In this document: positions 9,302 to 17,756 of the stretch, piece after piece
Numbering within the stretch: the stretch's first letter is position 1
Layout of the letters: each line of letters starts with the position of its first letter
Notes under the pieces: model-generated
Databases searched by the model: none
Seen by the model: the letters and a program-made list of their open reading frames with translations, nothing else
Told to the model about the DNA's origin: nothing
NCBI GenBank assembly: GCA_046349775.1
Contig: JAXMBS010000002.1
Location: 62,001-126,000, forward strand
Origin: JAEUIG01 sp046349775
Lineage (GTDB): Bacteria; Planctomycetota; Planctomycetia; Planctomycetales; Planctomycetaceae
Reading direction: 5' to 3'
Length of the DNA: 64,000 nt
Translations under genes and position numbers: made by a program

Positions 9302-11752
9302 ATGAAGCGGCGAGTCCAAATCGCAATCTGTGTGTGGGCCATCGGCGGGCTGCCGTGTCTGGCCTGCGGTGACGAGCCTGCCGCACTCCTGGTGCAGCCG
9401 GAATCGGTCCGCCTGGACGCCGGTTCGCCGCGACAGCAACTCATTGTCAGCGCCGGCGCCGACGACACCGCGGTCGATCTCACGCGTGCGGCGACGTTCG
9501 TCTCTGAAACGCCGGGCGTCGTTGCCGTGGATGCCGCCGGGATTGTTCGCCCTGTTGCCGCTGGGACCGGCAGCGTCACAGTCACCGCGAATGGCATCTC
9601 GACGCAAGTCCCGGTGGAAATCGGCTCGCTGGATGCACAGCCGGTCGACTTTGAGCGCGACATCCAGCCGATCCTGACGCGTTTTGGCTGCAACTCAGGC
9701 GCGTGCCACGGCAAACAACGCGGGCAGAACGGGTTCCAGCTTTCGCTGCTCGGCTTCGATTCCGACTTCGATCACAACGCCATCGCGAAGGAAGCCCGCG
9801 GCCGCCGGCTCGCCCGCTCCGCGCCGGCCAGCAGCCTGTTCCTTCAGAAGCCCGCCGGCATTCTCCCGCACGGCGGCGGACTGCGCATCCCCCGCGACGG
9901 CGACGAATATCGGCTCCTCCTCCGCTGGATCGACGCCGGCGCGCCGCGAAATGTCCCCGATGTGCCACAGCTCCAGCGCGTCAGCGTCGCTCCGACGCGC
10001 CGCAGCCTGCACCCGGCCGAACAGCAGCAATTGATCGTGACGGCCCACTACAGCGACGGCACGAAGCGCGACGTCACGGCGCTGGCGACGTACCAGTCCA
10101 ATGACAGCGTGACTGCCGCCGTCGATGACCGCGGCCACGTCACGGCCGGCACCGTCGTCGGTGAAGTGGCGGTGATGGCCCGCTATCTCGGCCAGTTCGC
10201 CCTCTGCCAGGTCGCGCTGCCGCTGGAAGGGGACGTCTCGCCGGACGAGTACGCGCAATTGCCGCGATACAACTTCATCGACGAGCACGTCTGGACGACG
10301 CTGGCCCGGCTCAAGCTGTTGCCGTCGCCGCCGGCGCCCGAGCACCGCTTTTTGCGCCGAGCCTACATCGACATCATCGGCCGTGTCCCGACGGTCGCCG
10401 AGGCCCGCGCGTACCTGGCCGACACGTCAGACGACCGCCGCGCGAACCTCGTCGACCACCTGCTCCAGCAGCCGGAATACGCCGAGCACTGGGCCAACAA
10501 ATGGGCCGACCTGCTCCGGCCGAACCCGTACCGCGTCGGCATCAAGAACACGCTCAACTACGATGCCTGGATCCGCGAGCAGTTCCGCTCGAACAGGCCC
10601 TATGACCAGTTCGTCCGCGACCTGCTGACCGCCCAGGGGGGCACGTTCCGGACCGGAAGCGTCAACCTGTTCCGCGACCGCCGCGAGCCGGATGAACTCA
10701 CGACCATCGTCAGCCAGCTGTTCCTCGGCGTCCGGCTGGAGTGTGCCAAGTGCCATCACCACCCATTCGAAGTTTACGGCCAGGACGACTTCTATTCGTT
10801 CGCCGCGTACTTCGCGAAACTCGGTCGTAAGGGGACCGGGCTGTCGCCCCCCATCTCCGGTTCGGAAGAGTACGTGTTCACCGCTGCCGACGGCGCCGTC
10901 CAGCACCCGGTGACCGGCGCGGTGATGGAACCGCGCCCGCTGTTCGGCACAGCCCCCGAGATCAAGGAAGGAACGGACCCCCGCACCGCAATCGCCGCGT
11001 GGATCACGTCGCGCGACAACCCGTACTTCGCCCGCACGATGGCGAATCGTGTCTGGGCGGACCTGATGGGCATCGGTCTCGTCGAACCGGTCGACGACCT
11101 GCGGGCCACCAATCCGCCGACCAACGCGCCGCTGCTCGCCGCGCTCGGCGACGACTTCGCCGCCCACGGTTTCGATCTGAAACACCTCATCCGCACGATC
11201 GCCACGTCGTACGTGTACGGGCTCAGTTCTACGCCAGTTGAGCGCAACGTGGTCGACACCCGCAACTACTCCCGGCACTACCGCCGCCGGCTGCGGGCCG
11301 AGACACTGCTCGACTCCGTCTGCCAGATCACCGGCGTCCCTGAGGACTTCGACGCCATGCCCGCCGGCAGCAGCTCGCGCGAGATCTGGACCCACCGCGT
11401 CGAGTCGCTGTTCCTCGACTCATTCGGCCGGCCTGATCCCAACCAGGATCCCCCCTGCGAGCGGATTACCGAGCCGACGGTCGTCCAGGTGCTGCACCTG
11501 ATGAACTCCGAAGGTGTGTATCAGAAGGTCGCCAACGACAACGGGACCGCCGCCCGGCTCGCCGGCTCGGAACTCGCCCCCGCACAAATCGTCGAAGAGC
11601 TATATCTTTCGGTGTATTCCCGACTCCCTGACAAAGAGGAGTTGAACATCGGAACCGGTTTATACGATACTGAAGGGAAGCAGCGCCGGGCGGCCACGGA
11701 AGACCTCCTCTGGTCGCTGCTCAACACACCCGAGTTCGTCTTCAAAGATTGA
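9302..11752 (+). CDS. Ig-like/DUF1549/DUF1553 cytochrome-like protein
   Basis: 816 residues with a signal peptide ending near LACG. Order: a BIG2-like Ig domain (about 27-107, ATFVSETPGVVAVDAAG...GSVTVTA); a planctomycete cytochrome-like segment with an unusual CX4CH motif (Cys130, Cys135, His136 in CNSGACHG); a second Ig-like stretch (SDGTKRDVTALATYQS); DUF1549 with a CXXCH (Cys481, Cys484, His485 in ECAKCHHHPF); and DUF1553 to the C terminus. A GTG at 9299 is a possible start, but GGGAG fits the ATG at 9302 better. The DUF1501 gene starts 102 bases after its stop on the same strand. Family members are abundant in planctomycetes and have no proven reaction. Binding of c-type haem outside the cytoplasm is inferred from the motifs. 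Confidence 0.85.
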   Translation: MKRRVQIAICVWAIGGLPCLACGDEPAALLVQPESVRLDAGSPRQQLIVSAGADDTAVDLTRAATFVSETPGVVAVDAAGIVRPVAAGTGSVTVTANGISTQVPVEIGSLDAQPVDFERDIQPILTRFGCNSGACHGKQRGQNGFQLSLLGFDSDFDHNAIAKEARGRRLARSAPASSLFLQKPAGILPHGGGLRIPRDGDEYRLLLRWIDAGAPRNVPDVPQLQRVSVAPTRRSLHPAEQQQLIVTAHYSDGTKRDVTALATYQSNDSVTAAVDDRGHVTAGTVVGEVAVMARYLGQFALCQVALPLEGDVSPDEYAQLPRYNFIDEHVWTTLARLKLLPSPPAPEHRFLRRAYIDIIGRVPTVAEARAYLADTSDDRRANLVDHLLQQPEYAEHWANKWADLLRPNPYRVGIKNTLNYDAWIREQFRSNRPYDQFVRDLLTAQGGTFRTGSVNLFRDRREPDELTTIVSQLFLGVRLECAKCHHHPFEVYGQDDFYSFAAYFAKLGRKGTGLSPPISGSEEYVFTAADGAVQHPVTGAVMEPRPLFGTAPEIKEGTDPRTAIAAWITSRDNPYFARTMANRVWADLMGIGLVEPVDDLRATNPPTNAPLLAALGDDFAAHGFDLKHLIRTIATSYVYGLSSTPVERNVVDTRNYSRHYRRRLRAETLLDSVCQITGVPEDFDAMPAGSSSREIWTHRVESLFLDSFGRPDPNQDPPCERITEPTVVQVLHLMNSEGVYQKVANDNGTAARLAGSELAPAQIVEELYLSVYSRLPDKEELNIGTGLYDTEGKQRRAATEDLLWSLLNTPEFVFKD

Positions 11753-11854
11753 TTGAAGAGGCGCTCAGGATTAAAGGGGACTACACCCTCTGCGCCTTTG
11801 ATCCTTTACTCCTCTGCTCCTCCCGCGCGTCCCACCCCAAGCGTCCTCCCCGCA

Positions 11855-13186
11855 ATGTCCCGCCTGTATCAAAACTGTGCCGGCGTCTCGCGCCGCAACT
11901 GCCTCAAGCTCGGTCTCACGGCCGCGCTTGGCACGGGTCTCACCGACTTGCTGCGGCTGCGCGCGCTCGGCGGTGACGCGAACCCCGGTCACGCCCGTGC
12001 GAAGAGCTGCATCCTGATCTGGCAGGACGGCGGACCGACGCACTACGAGACGTTCGATCCCAAGCCCGACGCCCCGGCCGAAGTCGCCGGCGAGTTCGGC
12101 GCCATCGAGACCCGCACGCCGGGCGTCTTCTTCTCCGAGCACATGCAGCCGCTCGCGGCGATGTCCGACAAGCTGGCCATCGTCCGCTCGATCCGCCACG
12201 ATCAGGGAAATCACGGCGCCGGCAACCACTACATGATGACCGGTGCGCCCCCGCGGATTCCGGTCGGCTGCGGCGCATTCGTCAGCTTTCATCCGAGCCT
12301 CGGCTCCGTGACCGCCTACGAGCGCGGGCACCAGCATGGCCTGCCGGCGTACTTCTCGATGCCGCAGATGTCGCGCTCAGGCGGCCCGAACTTCCTCGGC
12401 GCGCAGTTCGCCCCGTTCGTCGTCCCCGATGACCCCAACAGCGACGGTTTCCGCGTCCGCGACGTGGCGATTCCCAAGGCCCTGGAAACGACCCGGTTCG
12501 AGACCCGCAAAGACCTGCGCGGCGTCGTGGATCGACTGGAGCGGATTGCCGCTCCCGCCGCCGGCGACCCGGTCACGGTCCTCGATGATTATTACCAGCA
12601 GAGCTACAACCTGATCAGCTCGCCGGACGCGCAGAAAGCGTTCGACATTCACAGCGAAGCGCCGGAAGTCCGCGACGCCTATGGCCGGCATAGTTTCGGC
12701 CAACGGACGTTGCTCGCGCGACGGCTGGTGGAAGCGGGCGTGCCGTTCATTACCCTTTACGAAGGGGGCTGGGACAACCACGGCGACCTGTTCAACAACC
12801 TGCGCAAGCGGCTGCCGAAGTTTACGGGAACGATTGCCCAGCTCCTCCGTGATCTCGACGAGCGCGGGCTGCTGGATTCGACGCTGGTGATCGTGCTGGG
12901 CGAGTTCGGTCGCACGCCGAAGATCAACAAGGACGCCGGCCGCGATCACTGGTCGAACGCAATGTCGGTCATGTTCGCCGGCGCCGGCTGCCCGGGGGGT
13001 ACGGTGATCGGCGCAACCGATCGCGCGGGCTACTCGGCCGTCGATCGCGTGCTCTCGCCAGAGCACTTCGCTGCGACCGTCTACCGCAAGCTCGGGATCG
13101 ACCCCAACAAGGTTTACTACACGCCGCAGGGTCGCCCCACGCACCTCGTCAGCGACGGTACGCCGATCGACGAGCTGTTCGCCTAA
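11855..13186 (+). CDS. DUF1501 protein, Tat-exported
   Basis: 443 residues. The start at 11855 places a twin-arginine signal (SRRNCLKLGLTAAL) at residues 12-25, as usual in the family; an ATG 102 bases upstream would put a pyrimidine-rich intergenic tract into the protein. DUF1501 proteins have an alkaline-phosphatase/sulfatase-like fold. Conserved pieces are ILIWQDGGPTHYETFDPKP, the GGWDNHGDLFNN block and GEFGRTPKINKDAGRDHWSN, with the His/Asp residues that would bind metal. It follows a DUF1549/DUF1553 gene on the same strand, the typical planctomycete pairing. The shared function is unproven, but both are predicted to act outside the cytoplasm. Confidence 0.87.
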   Translation: MSRLYQNCAGVSRRNCLKLGLTAALGTGLTDLLRLRALGGDANPGHARAKSCILIWQDGGPTHYETFDPKPDAPAEVAGEFGAIETRTPGVFFSEHMQPLAAMSDKLAIVRSIRHDQGNHGAGNHYMMTGAPPRIPVGCGAFVSFHPSLGSVTAYERGHQHGLPAYFSMPQMSRSGGPNFLGAQFAPFVVPDDPNSDGFRVRDVAIPKALETTRFETRKDLRGVVDRLERIAAPAAGDPVTVLDDYYQQSYNLISSPDAQKAFDIHSEAPEVRDAYGRHSFGQRTLLARRLVEAGVPFITLYEGGWDNHGDLFNNLRKRLPKFTGTIAQLLRDLDERGLLDSTLVIVLGEFGRTPKINKDAGRDHWSNAMSVMFAGAGCPGGTVIGATDRAGYSAVDRVLSPEHFAATVYRKLGIDPNKVYYTPQGRPTHLVSDGTPIDELFA

Positions 13187-13238
13187 CTGCTCGAAGCAGC
13201 CCGGCTGGATTTTCGGGAGCTGGGCTCCTTCCGATTCC

Positions 13239-13294
13239 CCCTCTCCCCCGCGAATCACTGTAAGTTCGCGCTGGACGTGAGTCGGGGGAGAGGG
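13239..13294. repeat. CCCTCTCCCCCG hairpin downstream of DUF1501
   Basis: Perfect 12 bp arms, CCCTCTCCCCCG (13239-13250) and CGGGGGAGAGGG (13283-13294), enclose an inner GCGAA/TTCGC stem. It begins 53 bases after the DUF1501 stop. No T-run follows, so I call it a repeat-type hairpin rather than a factor-independent terminator. Confidence 0.55.
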
Positions 13295-13330
13295 TCGGAG
13301 TGAGGGGTGGACGAACATCGTCGTCATCGA

Positions 13331-13402
13331 GTGCCACTGGCTCCGCCAGTGCCTTTCACAAATCCCCATCGGACCGAACGACACGGACAAAGCCCGTGGC
13401 AC
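13331..13402. mobile_element. 72 bp mini-element with GTGCCAC/GTGGCAC ends
   Basis: Starts GTGCCACTGGCTCCGC and ends CCCGTGGCAC, giving terminal inverted repeats of 7 bp perfect and 11 of 12 bp extended. The inside also holds CACTGGCTCCGCCAGTG, a small palindrome. It is non-coding. A second copy with the same ends but different interior is at 26712-26778. Confidence 0.55.
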
Positions 13403-13421
13403 CCGCACCGGCCGTATCATC

Positions 13422-13790
13422 TCAGCACAGCGGATACTGCCGCTTCTGGGCCTTCCGCGCCGCCTTCCAGACACACCGCGCGTAGCTGCGGGTGACATGG
13501 ACCAGCTGCACGCGTCGCACGTCAAGTGTCTCGGTGAACCCGTCCGGATGCCGCACGCACAAGAACGGCAGGCAGATCGCCTGCACTTTCAGCGGCGTCC
13601 CGCAGTCGCGGGCCATGATCTTGACGCGGACCGGCTCTTCCGGCGGATGCGCCGGCAGCTCGCACCAGTTGAACGACGGCACCTCAATGACTTCATTGAG
13701 GACGGCGACGTACGCGCCGCGCGCAAGGTCCTCCGGCGCGACGGTCATCGCCACGTGTGAGCGCGATCGGTTCTCAAGCTGGGCCTTCAT
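13422..13790 (-). CDS. Conserved-looking hypothetical protein, 122 aa
   Basis: Starts MKAQLENRSRSH at 13790 with AAGGA seven bases upstream; the frame is open further upstream, but that part is unlike coding sequence. The protein is beta-rich in the middle (VAVLNEVIEVPSFNW, VRVKIMARDCGTPLKVQ) and has a basic C terminus. It contains four to five cysteines without a CXXC motif. No membrane segment or signal peptide. I do not recognise a family. It sits between two oppositely oriented DUF1549/DUF1501 cassettes, on the same strand as the downstream end of the second one. A function in that context would be a guess. Confidence 0.6.
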   Translation of the reverse strand: MKAQLENRSRSHVAMTVAPEDLARGAYVAVLNEVIEVPSFNWCELPAHPPEEPVRVKIMARDCGTPLKVQAICLPFLCVRHPDGFTETLDVRRVQLVHVTRSYARCVWKAARKAQKRQYPLC

Positions 13791-13889
13791 CGTCCGGTCC
13801 TTATGCGCAGTCTCTCCATGAGAAACGGGACACGCAGCAGCCGCACGATGTTCGCGTGAAAACAAAGCACCGGGCGTTCATCCGAACAA

Positions 13890-13974
13890 GAACAGAAGAG
13901 AACGAAGGCAACTAAGGACAGCCAGAATCCGAGACGGTTGAACCCTTCTTCGTTTCCTTCGTTACCTTCTGTTC
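13890..13974. repeat. Long imperfect inverted repeat of GAACAGAAG type
   Basis: The left arm begins GAACAGAAGAGAACGAAGG (13890). The right arm, read in reverse complement, begins GAACAGAAGGTAACGAAGG (13974). The arms extend about 27 bases with a few mismatches and a 28-base loop. It lies 65 bases past the stop of the minus-strand DUF1501 gene and 100 bases before the start of the next minus gene, so it could end or process that transcript. Confidence 0.55.
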
Positions 13975-14010
13975 CACTCTTTCTTTCGGGCGAAGTCGCT
14001 CGACGTTCGA

Positions 14011-14033
14011 CCGCCTGCAGGCGGAACGCCAAC
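14011..14033. repeat. Half copy of the CCGCCT...ACKCCAAC repeat
   Basis: Reads CCGCCTGCAGGCGGAACG then CCAAC, six bases before the stop of the DUF1501 gene. It matches the right end of the full element at 62017-62084, which likewise touches a stop codon. Confidence 0.45.
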
Positions 14034-14038
14034 GGGCG

Positions 14039-15367
14039 TCACACCAGTTCCGCAATCGGCCTTCCGTTGCCGACGATGCTCACCGGACGTCCGCTGGCGT
14101 CCTCGTAGTGCGTGTCGAGCGGAATCCCCAGCTGCGCGTAGATCGTCGCCAAGAGGTCCTGCGGCGTTGCAAGCCGGTCCTGGACGCCGCCTCCCCACTT
14201 CTCGCTCGCTCCAACGACGCGGCCGCCGCGGATTCCGCCCCCGGCCAGCAGCACGCTGAAGCAGTCCGACCAGTGGTCGCGGCCGGCGTGGCCGTTCATC
14301 CGGGGCGTCCGGCCGAACTCTCCCACGCAGTACACCAGCACGTCGTTCAGCAGACCGCGCTGATCGAGATCCTCCACCAGCATGGCGATCGCGCGGTCCA
14401 GCGGTGGCAGATGCTCGTCCAGCCCTTTGACGATGTCGTTGTGATGGTCCCAATTGCCGGTGTTGATGTTGACGATCCGCGCCCCGGCTTCGACCAGCCG
14501 CCGCGCCAGCAGCGCGCTCTGCCCGTACCGGTGCCGGCCATACTTGTCGCGCAGTTCGGTGCTCTCGACCGTGAGGTCGAAGGCCGCCCGCATGGCGTCG
14601 CCGGCCACCATCTCCAGCGCCTGCCCCTTGAACGCGTCCAACCCTTCCATGACCCCTGTCTCGTCGATGTCGCGTCGCAGCGTGTCGAACGTCGCCAGCA
14701 GCTTCCGCCGCGCGCCGACGCTGTGCTCGGTGAGGCCCTCCGGCAGCGACAGGTTCGGCACCCTGAATCCGTCGGCGTTCGGATCGGCGCCGACCTCAAA
14801 CGGGTTGTACGCCTTGCCGAGGTAGACGGCCCCCTGGTAGCCGAACGCCTCCAGCTTGGGAATCGTGACATACGCCGGCATCGGCGGACGGCGCGTGCCG
14901 AGCGATCGTGAAATGACCGAGCCCAGCGACGGCTTCTGCGGGGCGTTGCGTGCCAGCGTGGGACCGAAATAGCCGGTCTGCATCCAATGCGCGGAGGGGG
15001 CGTGGATGCCGTTCTCATGATGGACCGAACGCACAAGGGACAACTTGTCCATCACCCGCGCCTGGCACGGCAGCCGCTCCCCCAGCACGATGCCTGGCAC
15101 GTTGGACGGAATCGGCGCATACGCGCCCCGGTACTCGACCGGTGCGGCGGGCTTCATGTCCCAGGTGTCCTGCTGGCTGATGCCGCCGTCCGTCCAGAAC
15201 ACGATCAGCGACCTGCGGCTCGCCGGCCGTCCTTCGCTCGACGCGTGCGCTTCGACCCGCAGCAGATCGGCTAGTCCGAGCCCCAGAGCCGGCGCACCGA
15301 GCTGCAGGAAATTCCGCCGCCGGATGCCGGCACAGTTCCAGAACGTATTTCCCGCCATCTGCAGCAT
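14039..15367 (-). CDS. DUF1501 protein, Tat-exported
   Basis: 442 residues. Twin-arginine signal RRRNFLQLGAPALGLG near residues 16-31, then the DUF1501 alkaline-phosphatase-like core: LIVFWTDGGISQQDTWD, TGNWDHHNDIVKG and GEFGRTPRMNGHAGRDHWSD. It follows the DUF1549/DUF1553 gene on the same strand by about 110 bases, which carry a pyrimidine/purine repeat tract (15412-15478). The start at 15367 has an alternative ATG three codons on. This is the third gene of a PPC + DUF1549/DUF1553 + DUF1501 set. Reaction unknown; metal-dependent hydrolysis is inferred from the fold only. Confidence 0.86.
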   Translation of the reverse strand: MLQMAGNTFWNCAGIRRRNFLQLGAPALGLGLADLLRVEAHASSEGRPASRRSLIVFWTDGGISQQDTWDMKPAAPVEYRGAYAPIPSNVPGIVLGERLPCQARVMDKLSLVRSVHHENGIHAPSAHWMQTGYFGPTLARNAPQKPSLGSVISRSLGTRRPPMPAYVTIPKLEAFGYQGAVYLGKAYNPFEVGADPNADGFRVPNLSLPEGLTEHSVGARRKLLATFDTLRRDIDETGVMEGLDAFKGQALEMVAGDAMRAAFDLTVESTELRDKYGRHRYGQSALLARRLVEAGARIVNINTGNWDHHNDIVKGLDEHLPPLDRAIAMLVEDLDQRGLLNDVLVYCVGEFGRTPRMNGHAGRDHWSDCFSVLLAGGGIRGGRVVGASEKWGGGVQDRLATPQDLLATIYAQLGIPLDTHYEDASGRPVSIVGNGRPIAELV

Positions 15368-15480
15368 GACTCAGTCCTCATGCGACGCGGTCGCCTTCGG
15401 ATTCCGGCTAAACCGTCACCACTCTCCACTCACCAAACGACGAAGCACCACCTCTCACCCCTCACCAGACACCGTCTTCC

Positions 15481-17756
15481 TCAATGATTGAACAAAAACT
15501 CGTTCGTCGCCAGCAATGACCACAGCAGCGAACGGTACGCCTCCGTCCGGTCCGTCTCCGACTCCACGTAGCTCGCCGCTGCCTCGATCTCCGACTGCCG
15601 CGGCGGCCGCGCGAACACCCGCACGAACACCTCCGGCACGATTTCCACTGGCGGCCGCACATCAGCTCCCAGTCGCGCGGCGTACCCGCTCGGCTCCGTC
15701 AGTTTGCGCTGCATCTCAGTCGAGTTCACCAGCTCCAGCGCCTGCGTCAGCGCCGGTGCGTCGACCCGTTCGCATTCGCACGCGCTGAGCCGCGCGGGCC
15801 GGCCGAACACGTCGAGGAAGTGCGCTGCGACATTTTCATCCGGCAGATCGATTGCCCGCGTCCCGGCAGGAATTCCCTCGAATGCCGTCGGCACGTCCAG
15901 CACCTGGCTGATCCCGTCGAGCAGCACTTCGGCAGAAAGCCGCCGCGGATAAAACCGTGCGAACGACTGCACGTCCCCGGCGTTCCCCGGCTGCGGCGCG
16001 GACTCCAATCCGTATGCGTCACTGAGCGTGATTGACCGGATGAGTTGGCGGACGTCGAAACCGCCGGCGATGAACTCGTGCGCGAGCGCATCCAGCAGTT
16101 CGGGATGACTCGGCGGGTTCGTGCTGCGGGCGTCGTCGATCGGATGCACGAGGCCCCGGCCGAGGAAATGCGCCCACGTCCGGTTGACCATCGTCCGCGC
16201 GAAAAACGGATTGTTCGGGCTCGTCATCCAGCGTGCCAGTTCCCGCCGCGGGTCATCGTCACGGCTCAGATCAAACGCCTCACCCCCAAGGGACGTGGCT
16301 GCATCTGCGCTCCGGTTCGCGGATGCCGCACGTCGCCGGACGCCTTCACGAAGATGATCTCGTCCGTCGGCACTTCGGCGTCGGCAAAGCCTCCCTTCCG
16401 TCCGACCCGCCCGAACACTGCTGCCAGCCCGTAGTAGTCCGCCTGGCTCCAGCTGCCCGTCGGATGGTGGTGGCACTGTGCACACTGCACCCGCACGCCG
16501 AGAAACGCCTGCGAGACAGATTCCACGTACTCCGGCGTCTTCCGGACCGTCCGATACCAGATCGCCGGCGGATTCTCCGCCTGGCTGCCGCTGGCCGTGA
16601 TGATCTCGGAAACAAACTGGTCGTACGGCTTGTTCGCCGCGATCGAATCCCGGATCCACGCGGCGAACAACGTCGTCCCCGCACGCTGCTTGCTCGTCGA
16701 ATACCCGGCGCCACGGTTCTGCAGAATATCGGCCCACTTGAGAGCGAAGTAACTCGCGTGTTCCGGCCGCTGCAGCAGTCGATCAATCAAAACCGCTTGC
16801 TTGTCGCTGTTCGAATCCGCCAGATACGCGGCAACCTCCGCCGGCGTCGGCAGCGTGCCGCAAATGTCGAGCGTGACGCGCCGCAGGAACGTCGCGTCGT
16901 CGGCTGGTCCCGATGGCAGTACACCCAACCGTCGCCACTGCTGCCGCACGAACCGGTCGACCGTCGCTCCGTGGGCGGGCGGCGGCAGCGCATCCAGCCG
17001 TGACTGCACGGCGGCCATTTGTGCGGCGTCGGACACAAACGGAATCGCCGCATGGAAGGTCGCAAACTGCTCGCCGAACCGCGCCATGATTGCAACCAGC
17101 CCAGCCTGATCGCCGGTTCGCACGCGGCCGTCGGCGTCGACGTCGGCCACTTCGGCCGCGTTAGAAAGGCACACCGCCTGCCGCGTGACGTCCCGCGTCG
17201 TTCCATCTGAGAAGTGCGCCGTGACCTGCAACTGCACTTCGCTCTGACGCGGTAAGACTGCTTCAGTCGGCAAGACTTCGATCCGCACGAGCTGACGATC
17301 ATCGGCGCGCGGCGCCGGCGCCCCCTGCGCGATCCATTCCCGCAGAATCCGGTAGTCGTCGCTGACTTCGTCGAGACGGCGTCCACCGCCGTGTGGGACT
17401 TTTCCCGTCCCTTTCAGCAGCAGCAGGCTGCGATCGGGCGCAGCCGGAAACAATCGCCGCCCGCCCCCTTCCAGGACCAGCGCTTCGTAGTCGAAATCCG
17501 GCTCAAAACCGAGCAGCGACAGCCGGAAACCGTTCTGGCCCGACGCTTTTCCGTGACAGCCGCCGCCGTTGCAACCGAGCTTCGTCAGGATCGGAACCAC
17601 ATCGGTCCCGAACGCGATGTGCGGCGCGTCCTCGGCCTGCACGGCCGGATTGCCGCTCACAGATGCTGCGAAAATCGCGAAGAACGCGAGCGAGCAAATC
17701 CCCCGCTGCGCTGCGTTCGGCTTTCCGCTTTCGGCTTTCGGCTTCAGTTCCGTCAC
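15481..17756 (-). CDS. DUF1549/DUF1553 cytochrome-like protein, one frameshift
   Basis: About 758 residues when one break is repaired. The GTG at 17756 overlaps the stop of the upstream PPC gene (GTGA), with GGAG nine bases upstream, implying translational coupling. Residues 2-18 are encoded by a CCGAAAGC-type repeat, and a normal signal peptide (SLAFFAIFAASVSGNPAVQA) follows. Then come a CX4CH haem-like motif (Cys62, Cys67, His68 in CNGGGCHG), an Ig-like stretch, DUF1549 with CAQCHHHP, and DUF1553. Near 16290 a run of five Gs stands where six would keep PRPLGGEAFDLS in frame, so the frame is lost. The rest of DUF1553 is intact in the next frame to 15481. A homopolymer error is the simplest explanation. 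Confidence 0.82.

Noticed and set aside
7648..9714. 688-residue minus-strand frame opposite the thioredoxin-protease gene
   Set aside because: Composition (Arg, Gly, Ala, His) is typical of an antisense shadow; the plus frame carries both complete active sites.
13239..13294. CCCTCTCCCCCG hairpin as a factor-independent terminator
   Set aside because: The loop is 32 bases and no T-run follows on either strand.
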